Made by a program: the position numbers and the translations under genes
Notes under the pieces: generated by a model
Told to the model about the DNA's origin: nothing
The model's input: the letters and a program-made list of their open reading frames with translations, nothing else
Databases searched by the model: none
NCBI GenBank assembly: GCA_963764195.1
Contig: CAVXRG010000010.1
Location: forward strand, 1,116,001-1,180,000
Reading direction: 5' to 3'
DNA: 64,000 nucleotides
Source: JBDSSS01 sp963764195
GTDB lineage: Bacteria > Actinomycetota > Actinomycetes > Actinomycetales > Dermatophilaceae
Part shown: one piece after another, positions 55,522-63,139 of the stretch
How the letters are laid out: every line of letters starts with the position of its first letter
Position numbering within the stretch: position 1 is the first letter of the stretch

Positions 55522-56331
55522 GTGGACGACGTGCCGACCCCCACCCCCACCCCGCCGGCGAGCGACCTCTCCGGGCGCACGGCCGTCGTCACCGGCGGCG
55601 CGGGCCCGCTCGGCCGGGTGCTCTGCGACGCGCTGGCCTCGGTCGGCGCGCGCGTCGTCGTCGTCGACCGCGTCGCCGAGGCATGCGCGGCGGCAGCAGA
55701 GGAGCTGCCGGGCGCGGGCCACCTCGCCTGTGCCGCAGACCTGCTCACCGACGAGGGGCGCACGGCCGTCGTCGAGACGGTCGGCGACCTCGGGGCCTGC
55801 GACGTGCTCGTGCACAACGCCGCCTTCACCGGCACGTCCGGGGTGCCGGGGTATGCCGTCCCCTTCGAGGAGCAGACCGACGCGGCCTTCACCTCCGCGA
55901 TCGCGCTCAACCTCACGGCGCCGTTCTCGCTGACCCGCCGGCTCGCCCCGCTGCTGCGCGCGACCGGTCACGGCAGCGTCGTCAACGTCTCGAGCATCTA
56001 CGGCCTGGTCGGGCCGAACATGGGGCTCTACGCCGGCACCCCGATGGGCAACCCCGCGGCATACGCCGCCTCGAAGGGTGGTCTCGCGCAGCTGACCCGC
56101 TACCTGTCGACCGTGCTCGCGCCCGACGTGCGGGTCAACGCCTTCGCGCCGGGCGGGATCGCCCGCGGTCAGGCCGATGCGTTCGTCGAGCGCTACGAGG
56201 CGCTGACCCCGCTGGCCCGGATGGCGACGGAGGACGACTTCCGCGGGGTCGTCACGTGGCTGGCCTCCGACGCCTCGGCCTACGTCACCGGGCAGGTCGT
56301 CGCCGTCGACGGCGGCTGGACCGCCTGGTAG
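55522..56331 (+). CDS. Short-chain dehydrogenase/reductase, PtmA-like by position
   Basis: The 269-residue SDR has TAVVTGGAGPLGRVLCDAL (cofactor motif GGxGxxG), the HNAA motif VLVHNAA, catalytic serine in VVNVSSIYG and the YAASK motif (AAYAASKGGLAQL), plus a final ASAYVTGQVVAVDGGW. It completes the ptmF-ptmB-ptmA-like order. In the Campylobacter pathway PtmA was proposed to act early in supplying the amino sugar. Start codons GTG 55522 and GTG 55531 are both possible. The former lies 4 nt after the legF stop. Confidence 0.85.
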   Translation: MDDVPTPTPTPPASDLSGRTAVVTGGAGPLGRVLCDALASVGARVVVVDRVAEACAAAAEELPGAGHLACAADLLTDEGRTAVVETVGDLGACDVLVHNAAFTGTSGVPGYAVPFEEQTDAAFTSAIALNLTAPFSLTRRLAPLLRATGHGSVVNVSSIYGLVGPNMGLYAGTPMGNPAAYAASKGGLAQLTRYLSTVLAPDVRVNAFAPGGIARGQADAFVERYEALTPLARMATEDDFRGVVTWLASDASAYVTGQVVAVDGGWTAW

Positions 56332-56344
56332 CCACCCGCCCAGC

Positions 56345-56400
56345 CCCCGGTTCGATGTATCTGCGGACCCTCGGGAGCGCGCGGATACATCGAACCGGGG
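56345..56400. terminator. Perfect 17-bp hairpin ending the leg locus
   Basis: CCCCGGTTCGATGTATC (56345-56361) pairs with 56384-56400 across a 22-nt loop. It lies between the convergent SDR and LLM-oxidoreductase genes and is a likely bidirectional terminator. Confidence 0.8.
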
Positions 56401-56415
56401 TGAGGCGGGGGTGAG

Positions 56416-57435
56416 TCAGCCCATCAGCTCGGGCGCGACCTTCTCCTCGAACAGCTCGATGCCGGACCGGTCGTAGGCGGCCTCGGCGAAGTAGGTGATC
56501 GCGTAGGTCATGCCGCGACCCTCCATGTCCTTGAGCGTCTCGATGATCTGCTCGGGCGTGCCGACGGCCGGCTGGGTGCGCAGGTCCTCGACGGCCTTGG
56601 CCGCCTTGTCCTGCGCGATGCCGCCCTTGCGGAGCAGCTCACCGTAGAAGGCCAGCCGGTCCTCCACATCGGACTCGGTCTCGCCGACGACGACGTTGTA
56701 GTTGGCCGAGCGGACGATCTCGTCGAAGTCCCGCCCGACCGTCTCGCAGTGACCGCGGAGCAGCTCGCTCTTGGCGTCGAAGCCCTCGGGGCTGCCGTCG
56801 AAGTTCGTGTAGTCGGCGTACTCCGCCGCGATCTTCAGCGTCACCTTCTCACCGCCGCCGGCCACCCACATCGGTATGCCGTTCGCTGCGCTCCCCGGGG
56901 CCGAGGTGCCCTGGAGCGGCCGCGGCGCACAGAGGGCCCCGTCGACCTGGTAGTGCTTGCCATCGAGGGTGGCCGACCCCGTCGTCCACATGTCGCGGAA
57001 GATCTGCACACCCTCGCGCAGGGCGCCGAGCCGCTCGCCGGCCCGCGGGAAGCCGTAGCCGTAGGCGCGCCACTCGTGCTCGTACCAGCCGGCGCCGATG
57101 CCCATCTCGACCCGACCCCCGGAGATGACGTCGACCGTGGCCGCGACCTTCGCGAGGTAGGCGGGGTTGCGGTAGGCCATGCACGTGCACATCTGGCCGA
57201 GGCGGACGCGGCTCGTCGCGGCGGCATACGCGGCCATCAGGGTCCAGGCCTCGTGGGTGGCCTCCCCCGACGGCTCGGGGACGGTGTGGAAGTGGTCGTA
57301 GACCCAGATCGACTCGAACACGTCACCGTCGTCGACGTGCGTGGCGAGCCCGACCATGGTCTCCCACTGCTGCTCGGGGGCGATGCCGACGAGGTCCATG
57401 CGCCAGCCCTGCGGGATGAATACTCCGAATCTCAT
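56416..57435 (-). CDS. LLM-class F420-dependent oxidoreductase
   Basis: The 339-residue luciferase-like protein has the TIM-barrel motifs MRFGVFIPQGW, WVYDHFHTVP, RVRLGQMCTCMAYRNPAYLAKVAATVDVISGGRVEMGIGAGW and PMWVAGGGE. The family uses reduced coenzyme F420, which the fbiA-fbiB genes of this window help make. Its substrate is unknown. The ATG at 57435 follows GAGGATGAGGA. The start region is the mirror of the divergent 57496 gene. Confidence 0.9.
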   Translation of the reverse strand: MRFGVFIPQGWRMDLVGIAPEQQWETMVGLATHVDDGDVFESIWVYDHFHTVPEPSGEATHEAWTLMAAYAAATSRVRLGQMCTCMAYRNPAYLAKVAATVDVISGGRVEMGIGAGWYEHEWRAYGYGFPRAGERLGALREGVQIFRDMWTTGSATLDGKHYQVDGALCAPRPLQGTSAPGSAANGIPMWVAGGGEKVTLKIAAEYADYTNFDGSPEGFDAKSELLRGHCETVGRDFDEIVRSANYNVVVGETESDVEDRLAFYGELLRKGGIAQDKAAKAVEDLRTQPAVGTPEQIIETLKDMEGRGMTYAITYFAEAAYDRSGIELFEEKVAPELMG

Positions 57436-57439
57436 GTCC

Positions 57440-57491
57440 TCATCCTCACACGACCTCCTGCGGAACGGGTGGATGGAGCGTGTGAGGATGA
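57440..57491. promoter_or_regulatory. Perfect 13-bp inverted repeat between divergent genes
   Basis: TCATCCTCACACG (57440-57452) is repeated inverted at 57479-57491. Each arm, read toward its own gene, supplies the ribosome-binding site (GAGGA). The 26-bp centre holds the divergent promoters. It may be an operator or simply mirrored leader sequences. Confidence 0.6.
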
Positions 57492-57495
57492 CGGG

Positions 57496-57963
57496 ATGAG
57501 CGCGAGCCACCGCAACGACCCCGCCGTCATCCGCGACCTGCTCCAGACGCCGGCCACCTGGGCCGTCGTCGGCCTCGGCGACAACCCGCGCCGGACCGCC
57601 TGGGGCGTCTCACGCTGGCTGCAGCACGAGCTGGGGATGCGGCTGGTCCCGGTGCACCCGAGCGCCGCGACCGTCCACGGCGCCGAGGGTTACGCCTCGC
57701 TCGCCGCCGTGCCGGAGGGGACGGTGACCAAGGTCGTCGACTGCTTCGTCAACAGTGAACGGGTCGGTGCCGTCGTCGACGAGGCGATCGCCGAGCGTGA
57801 GCGGCTCGGCATCGAGGCGCTGTGGCTCCAGCTCGGCGTCGTCGACGAGGACGCGGCGGCCCGGGCGAAGGCGGCCGGCCTGCACGTCGTGATGGACACC
57901 TGCCCCAGGATCGAGTACCCCCGCCTCGTGCCCGGCGACGGCTCGGCCGCCGTCACCGACTGA
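57496..57963 (+). CDS. CoA-binding (YccU-like) protein
   Basis: The 155-residue protein has the CoA-binding Rossmann fold (PF13380) with TWAVVGLGDNPRRTAWGVSRWL, RLVPVHPSAATVHG, VDCFVNSERVGAVVDEAI and HVVMDTCPRIEYPR. A role in CoA-linked regulation is possible but unproven. The ATG at 57496 follows GAGGATGACGGG. It converges on purE. Confidence 0.87.
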   Translation: MSASHRNDPAVIRDLLQTPATWAVVGLGDNPRRTAWGVSRWLQHELGMRLVPVHPSAATVHGAEGYASLAAVPEGTVTKVVDCFVNSERVGAVVDEAIAERERLGIEALWLQLGVVDEDAAARAKAAGLHVVMDTCPRIEYPRLVPGDGSAAVTD

Positions 57964-57966
57964 CGG

Positions 57967-58506
57967 TCAGGCGCCGTCGAGACCCCGCGCCACCTCGGCC
58001 CGCAGGGCGGCGCCCTTGGCGTGCGCCTGGTCGCGGAGGGCGGCCTGGAAGGCGACCATGCGGCCCCGCACCGCGGTGCCCAGCTCGTCACCACTCGTCC
58101 CGACGATCCGGGCCGCGAGGAGCCCCGCGTTGCGGGCCCCGCCGATCGACACGGTCGCCACGGGGACACCGGCCGGCATCTGCACGATCGAGAGCAGCGA
58201 GTCCATCCCGTCGAGGTAGGTCAGCGGCACCGGCACCCCGACGACGGGCAGGGGGGTGACGGCGGCGAGCATGCCGGGCAGGTGCGCCGCCCCGCCGGCC
58301 CCGGCGACGATGACGCGCAGCCCCCGGCCGGCCGCGTCCCGGCCGTAGGCGACCATCTCGTCGGGCATCCGGTGGGCGGAGACGACGTCGGCCTCGTAGG
58401 GGATGCCCAGCTCGTCGAGGGCGCGGGCGGCCTCCTTCATCACGGGCCAGTCGCTGTCGCTGCCCATCACGATGCCGACGACGGGTTCGCTGCTCGCTGC
58501 GGTCAT
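57967..58506 (-). CDS. purE: N5-carboxyaminoimidazole ribonucleotide mutase PurE
   Basis: The 179-residue enzyme converts N5-CAIR to CAIR in purine synthesis. It has VGIVMGSDSDWPVMKEA, VVSAHRMPDEM, AGAGGAAHLPGMLAA, VVGVPVPL and SIVQMPAGVPVATVSIGGARNA, the class I PurE signature. The ATG overlaps the purK stop (ATGA). Its length fits the family. Confidence 0.96.
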   Translation of the reverse strand: MTAASSEPVVGIVMGSDSDWPVMKEAARALDELGIPYEADVVSAHRMPDEMVAYGRDAAGRGLRVIVAGAGGAAHLPGMLAAVTPLPVVGVPVPLTYLDGMDSLLSIVQMPAGVPVATVSIGGARNAGLLAARIVGTSGDELGTAVRGRMVAFQAALRDQAHAKGAALRAEVARGLDGA

Positions 58507-59708
58507 TCGGTGATCACTCCCCTGAGGTAGTCGGCGGCGTGCTCGGCCCGGGAGCGGGCGTCGTCGAGGTCGTCGGCGCTGACGTTGACGTGGCCGATCT
58601 TGCGGCCGGGACGCACGCCCTTGCCGTAGACGTGCACCTTGGCGCCCGGGTCGCGGGCCATGATGTGCCGGTAGGCCGGGTAGAGCTCGTCGTAGTCGCC
58701 GCCGAGCACGTTGGCCATCACCGTCCAGCGCGCCCGCGGACGGGGGTCGCCGAGCGGGAGGTCCAGGACGGCCCGCAGGTGCTGCTCGAACTGGCCCGTC
58801 ACGGCGCCGTCCATGCTCCAGTGCCCACTGTTGTGCGGTCGCATCGCCAGCTCGTTGACGAGGTGGGCGGGCTCACCGTCGGCGCCGCGCACCTCGAACA
58901 TCTCGACGGCGAGCACCCCCGTCACCTCGAGCTCTCCCGCGATCCGCAGGCCGGCCTCGGTCGCGACCGAGGCGAGGGTGTCGTCGAGCCCCGGCGCCGG
59001 CGCGATGACCTCGGTGCACACCCCGGCGGTCTGCACGGTCTCGACAACCGGCCACGCCGCGGCCTGGCCGGAGGGGCTGCGGGCGATGAGCACGGCGAGC
59101 TCGCGGACGAAGGGCACCTTCTCCTCGAGCAGGATGCCGTCCTCGAGCGGGCCGGGGGCGCCGACCCGGCCCAGCCACTCACCGATGACGTCGTCGACGG
59201 CGTCCGCGGAGTCGACCATCGCGACCCCCTTGCCGTCGTAGCCGCCCCTGGGGGTCTTGGCCACGACCGGCCAACCGGACTCCTCGCCGAAGGCGAGGAC
59301 GTCCTCGCGCGTGCGGGCTCGAGCCCAGCGGGGACAGGCGATCCCGAGCTCGGTGAGGCGCTCGCGCATGGCGAGCTTGTCCTGGGCGAAGCGAAGGGAC
59401 GCGGGCGTCGGGTGGAGCGCCACCCCGTCCGCCTCGAGGGCGGTGAGGACCGCGGCCGGGACGTGCTCGTGGTCGAAGGTGACGACGTCACAGCCTGCCG
59501 CGAAGGCGCGCACGGTGTCGATGTCGGTGTGGTCACCGACCGGCGAGCTGGGGACGACGAGGGCGGCGGCGACGTCGTCGCCCTCGGCGAGCACCGAGAG
59601 CTGGACGCCGAGGCCGATGGCGGGCGCCTGCATCATCCGGGCCAGCTGGCCTCCGCCGACGACGCCGACGACGGGAAATCCTCCGGGGGCACGCTTGGGC
59701 TGGCTCAC
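58503..59708 (-). CDS. purK: N5-carboxyaminoimidazole ribonucleotide synthase PurK
   Basis: The 401-residue ATP-grasp enzyme makes N5-CAIR from AIR, bicarbonate and ATP. It has VVGVVGGGQLARMMQAPAIG, HEHVP, the ATP-grasp AKTPRGGYDGKGV, EEKVPFVRELAVLIAR and NELAMRPHNSGHWSMDGA. The GTG start at 59708 has no ribosome-binding site and is 8 nt after TACGCT, suggesting a leaderless mRNA that covers purK and purE. The order purE-purK-gtrA follows M. tuberculosis. Confidence 0.96.
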   Translation of the reverse strand: MSQPKRAPGGFPVVGVVGGGQLARMMQAPAIGLGVQLSVLAEGDDVAAALVVPSSPVGDHTDIDTVRAFAAGCDVVTFDHEHVPAAVLTALEADGVALHPTPASLRFAQDKLAMRERLTELGIACPRWARARTREDVLAFGEESGWPVVAKTPRGGYDGKGVAMVDSADAVDDVIGEWLGRVGAPGPLEDGILLEEKVPFVRELAVLIARSPSGQAAAWPVVETVQTAGVCTEVIAPAPGLDDTLASVATEAGLRIAGELEVTGVLAVEMFEVRGADGEPAHLVNELAMRPHNSGHWSMDGAVTGQFEQHLRAVLDLPLGDPRPRARWTVMANVLGGDYDELYPAYRHIMARDPGAKVHVYGKGVRPGRKIGHVNVSADDLDDARSRAEHAADYLRGVITE

Positions 59709-59716
59709 GACGCCCA

Positions 59717-59722
59717 AGCGTA
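59717..59722 (-). promoter_or_regulatory. Putative -10 element (TACGCT) for leaderless purK mRNA
   Basis: TACGCT on the minus strand lies 8 nt before the purK GTG start. Confidence 0.4.
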
Positions 59723-59737
59723 GTCGGCGGCGGCGGG

Positions 59738-60325
59738 TCAGCCGGTCGGGGTGCGGTCGGCCTCGCGGGACGCGTGCCGCGGGTCGGCGAGGTCGGGGTG
59801 GTGCGTGCGCACGGCCGCGAAGGTCCACAGCTTGTTGATCACGAAGCTGAGCGGCGTGACGACGGCGATCACGATGAGCTGGGCCCAGTAGAGCCGGGTG
59901 CGCAGGCCCGTCGAGTCGTCGAGCACCGACGTGGGCAGGTGCAGGGCCGACTCGGGGTGGAGCAGCAGCGTCAGCAGGGCGAGGCCGACGACCTGGCCCG
60001 AGAGGCCGACGGCGAGGAACGGCAGGTACTCGCGCAGCCACGGCGCCCGTCCGGCACTGCGGAAGGTCCACGTCCGGTTGAGCTGGAAGTTCCAGAGGTT
60101 GGCCACGAGGAAGGCGATCGTCGAGTACACGTGGTACCAGCGGATGTTGTAGTCCGTGCCGGGCAGCGCGAGGAAGGCCGTGTCGAAGGCGGGGCCGAGC
60201 TTCTTGACGACGACGAGGGTGCCGAGGTTGACGAGCACGCCGGAGGCACCGACCAGACCGAAGCGCAGCAGGAGCAGCCAGTTGTGCCGGTGGCGGACGA
60301 AGAAGAAGTGGTGCACACGCCTCAC
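59738..60325 (-). CDS. GtrA-family membrane protein
   Basis: The 195-residue protein has four transmembrane helices in the GtrA pattern (FGLVGASGVLVNLGTLVVVKKL, TIAFLVANLWNFQLNRTWTF, FLAVGLSGQVVGLALLTLLL, VIAVVTPLSFVINKLWTF). GtrA proteins are linked to flipping of prenyl-linked sugars. The same order with purK occurs in Mycobacterium (Rv3277). The GTG start lies 6 nt after a TAGGGT hexamer. Confidence 0.87.
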   Translation of the reverse strand: MRRVHHFFFVRHRHNWLLLLRFGLVGASGVLVNLGTLVVVKKLGPAFDTAFLALPGTDYNIRWYHVYSTIAFLVANLWNFQLNRTWTFRSAGRAPWLREYLPFLAVGLSGQVVGLALLTLLLHPESALHLPTSVLDDSTGLRTRLYWAQLIVIAVVTPLSFVINKLWTFAAVRTHHPDLADPRHASREADRTPTG

Positions 60326-60331
60326 TCGCGC

Positions 60332-60337
60332 ACCCTA
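60332..60337 (-). promoter_or_regulatory. Putative -10 element (TAGGGT) for leaderless gtrA mRNA
   Basis: TAGGGT on the minus strand lies 6 nt before the GTG at 60325. Confidence 0.5.
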
Positions 60338-60365
60338 TCCCCCTGCCCTCAGCGCGGCCCGGTCG

Positions 60366-61400
60366 TCAGTCGGTCTCGGCCTCGGACAGGAAGAGGGCGA
60401 AGCGCGCGGGCTGGGCCCGGACGAGGTCCAGACGTCCGCCGTTGGCCTCGGCGAGGTCGCGGGCGAGCGCCAGGCCGAGGCCCGTGCTCCCGCCGGTGCC
60501 GCTGCTCACGGACCGCTCGAAGATGTGGGGTGCCATCGCGGCGGGGACGCCGTCGCCCTCGTCGCTCACCTCGACGATGACCGACGGGCCCGCCCGGCGG
60601 GCGCGGACGTCGACCGTCCCCCGGCCGTGGACGAGGGAGTTCTCCAGGAGGGTGGAGAGCACCTGCGAGAGGGCGACGGGCGTCGAGCGGACGAAGAGAC
60701 CGCGCTCACCCCGCACCCGGACGGACCGCCGGGCCTGCTCGAAGGCGGGCTGCCACTCGCGCTGGAGGGCGGCGATGATCGAGTCGAGCGAGACGGCGGG
60801 CGCCGGGCCCCCGGCGCCGCGGTTGCGGCCGAGGAGGTCGTCGACGACCCGGGTCAGGCGCTCGACCTGGGCGATCGCGATGTTCGCCTCCTCCTTCACG
60901 ACGACGACGTCCTCGGTGTAGGAGATCTCTTCGAGGCGCATGAGCAGCGCCGTCAGCGGGGTGCGCAGCTGGTGGGAGGCGTCGGCCGCGAAGTCGCGCT
61001 CGGCGGCGAGCGACTTGGTCATGTCGTGGGCCCGGCGGGTCATCACCTCGGCCACCTTGTCGAACTCGTCGATGCCGGAGCCGAGCGGTTCGAGGCGGGT
61101 CTCGCCGTCGGCGAACCGGCGCGACAGGGCGAGCAGCTGCTCGCTGCTGCGGTGGACCATCCGTCGCATGCCGATGCTCGCACCGAAGCCGGCGACGGCC
61201 CCGACCAGCGCGGCGACCACAGCGATCGCGGCGAACCGGAGGGTGACCGCACCGGGTTCCTCCTCGATGCCCTGCCGGAGCAGGCCGGGGTCGTGGTTGA
61301 CGACCCACCAGGCCACCGCGACGAGGAATGCCGCCGCGACACCGCCCGCGACGGCGGCGGTCTGCGCCACCATCCGCTCGAGCAGGACCCGGCCGGTCAC
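60366..61400 (-). CDS. Sensor histidine kinase of an OmpR-type system
   Basis: The 344-residue kinase has TM1 (about 12-33), a short extracellular loop of about 20 residues, TM2 (about 55-75), a HAMP domain, the H-box ADASHQLRTPL (His143) and an HATPase domain (TLLENSLVHGRG, SDEGDGVP, GGSTGLGLALA). The short external loop suggests sensing of membrane or intramembrane signals. The GTG overlaps the regulator stop (GTGA). The target genes are unknown. Confidence 0.92.
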   Translation of the reverse strand: MTGRVLLERMVAQTAAVAGGVAAAFLVAVAWWVVNHDPGLLRQGIEEEPGAVTLRFAAIAVVAALVGAVAGFGASIGMRRMVHRSSEQLLALSRRFADGETRLEPLGSGIDEFDKVAEVMTRRAHDMTKSLAAERDFAADASHQLRTPLTALLMRLEEISYTEDVVVVKEEANIAIAQVERLTRVVDDLLGRNRGAGGPAPAVSLDSIIAALQREWQPAFEQARRSVRVRGERGLFVRSTPVALSQVLSTLLENSLVHGRGTVDVRARRAGPSVIVEVSDEGDGVPAAMAPHIFERSVSSGTGGSTGLGLALARDLAEANGGRLDLVRAQPARFALFLSEAETD

Positions 61401-62071
61401 TCTTCCTCGGACCGCTCGAAGCGGAACCCGACACCCCTGACCGTGGCGATGTACTGGGGCGAGGTCGCGTCGTCGCCGAGCTTGCGGCGCAGCACCGAGA
61501 TGTGCATGTCGAGGGTCTTCGTCGAGCCGAACCACGCGGTGTCCCAGATCTCGCGCATCAGCTGCTCACGGGTGACGACCTTGCCCTGCTCACGGACGAG
61601 CACGCGGAGCAGGTCGAACTCCTTCGCGGTGAGCTGCAGCTCGCGCTCCTGGAACCACGCGCGGCGCCCCTCGGAGTCGATCCGCACGAGCTCGCCGGCA
61701 CCGGCGGCCTCGGTGGCCCGGCGCAGCAGCGCCCGGACCCGGGCCAGGAGCTCGGCGAGCCGGAACGGCTTGGTGACGTAGTCGTCGGCGCCGGCGTCGA
61801 GACCGACCACCGTGTCGACCTCGTCGGCGCGCGCGGTGAGGATGAGCACGGGGATGACTCGTCCCTCGGCCCGGATCCGCCGGCACACCTCGAGCCCGTC
61901 GATCTCGGGGAGCCCGAGGTCGAGCAGGACGAGGTCGGGATTCTCCTTGGCGCCCTCGAGCGCCCCCGGTCCGTCCTCACGGACGTCCACGTCGTAGCCC
62001 TCGCGGCGAAGTGCGCGCGCCAGCGGCTCCGAGATGGCCGGGTCGTCCTCGGCGAGGAGCACTCTCGTCAT
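61397..62071 (-). CDS. OmpR-family response regulator
   Basis: The 224-residue regulator has a receiver domain (TRVLLAEDDPAISEPL, phosphoacceptor Asp51 in LVLLDLGLPEIDG, Lys in DYVTKPFRLAEL) and a winged-helix effector (LQLTAKEFDLLRVLV ... MHISVLRRKLGDD ... TVRGVGFRF). It is the first gene of the pair with the downstream kinase. The ATG at 62071 is followed by no alternative start. No nearby target promoter is obvious. Confidence 0.93.
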   Translation of the reverse strand: MTRVLLAEDDPAISEPLARALRREGYDVDVREDGPGALEGAKENPDLVLLDLGLPEIDGLEVCRRIRAEGRVIPVLILTARADEVDTVVGLDAGADDYVTKPFRLAELLARVRALLRRATEAAGAGELVRIDSEGRRAWFQERELQLTAKEFDLLRVLVREQGKVVTREQLMREIWDTAWFGSTKTLDMHISVLRRKLGDDATSPQYIATVRGVGFRFERSEEE

Positions 62072-62185
62072 GTGACCGTCCCTGCCCTTGTCTGTCGGCT
62101 GGTCTTGCGACCGACCGGGTGTCGGCCCGGCGTGCGCAGCCTATCCACCTCCGAGGGTCCCAGTCGCGGCGGATCTCAGGGCGTG

Positions 62186-63046
62186 TCAACGACCGGGCCA
62201 CTCCGGGCGGCGTTTCTCGGCGAAGGCGGCCACTCCCTCACGGCGGTCACCGGAGAAGGCGGTGGCCCGCCAGCACCCGTCCTCGATCTCGAGACCGGAC
62301 GCGAGGTCGACGTCGGCACCGAGGCGCATCGCCCGCTTGGCGCTGCGCAGCGCGACCGGGCTGTTCGCCGCGATGGTCGCCGCGAGGTCCATCGCGCGGG
62401 CCCGCGCGCTGCCCGCGGGGACGAGCTCGTCGACGGCGCCGAGCGCAAAGGCCTCCGCCGCCGGGAGCTTCGCGGCGCTGAAGATCATCGACGCGGCCCG
62501 GGACCAGCCGACCCGACGGACGAGCAGCTGGGTGCCGCCCCCGCCGGGGATGACCCCGACCCCGACCTCGGGCAGACCGACGAGCGCGCCGTCCCCGGCG
62601 ACGACGACATCGCACGACAGGGCCAGCTCGAAGCCGCCGCCGAGGGCGAAGCCGTCGACCGCGGCCACCGCCGGCACGGGCAGGTCGAGCACGCCGTTGT
62701 AGGCCGCCCGCGCCGTCGGCCGCTGCTCCATCAGCTCGGCGTCACTGAGCGCGTTGCGCTCCTTGAGGTCGGCGCCCACGCAGAAGGCCCGGTCGTGGCT
62801 CGAGGTGAGCACGACGCAGCGGACGCCGTGGTCCGCGCCGACCTCGGCGACCGCCGCCGCGATCGCGAGCGCCATCGGCGTCGACACGGCATTCATCGCC
62901 TCCGGGCGGTCGAGGACGATCTCGGCGACGTGGGCGAGCGCCGGCTCATCGAAGCGGACGACGCGGACGAGCGGACGAGCCCCGTCGGTGCCGTCGGTGC
63001 CGTGGGGTCCGTCACTGGCGGTAGGGGCTGCGGGAGTGGACGACAT
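62186..63046 (-). CDS. Enoyl-CoA hydratase/isomerase-family protein
   Basis: The 286-residue crotonase-fold protein has a Gly/Thr-rich N-terminus, then IVLDRPEAMNAVSTPM, the oxyanion-hole segments SHDRAFCVGADL and AVDGFALGGGFELALSCD, and LPEVGVGVIPGGGGTQLL. The two Glu positions needed for hydratase activity (FELA and LPEV) are present. The substrate chain length is unknown. The ATG at 63046 has an AGGAG about 9 nt upstream. Confidence 0.9.
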   Translation of the reverse strand: MSSTPAAPTASDGPHGTDGTDGARPLVRVVRFDEPALAHVAEIVLDRPEAMNAVSTPMALAIAAAVAEVGADHGVRCVVLTSSHDRAFCVGADLKERNALSDAELMEQRPTARAAYNGVLDLPVPAVAAVDGFALGGGFELALSCDVVVAGDGALVGLPEVGVGVIPGGGGTQLLVRRVGWSRAASMIFSAAKLPAAEAFALGAVDELVPAGSARARAMDLAATIAANSPVALRSAKRAMRLGADVDLASGLEIEDGCWRATAFSGDRREGVAAFAEKRRPEWPGR

Positions 63047-63139
63047 CGGTGGGGTCTCCTCGGTCGGGCAGGCGGGTGTCGGTGCGGGTCGGTGAGGGGC
63101 GGTGAGGGCAGGTGCTCGGGTGCTCGGGGCCGTCTCGGG

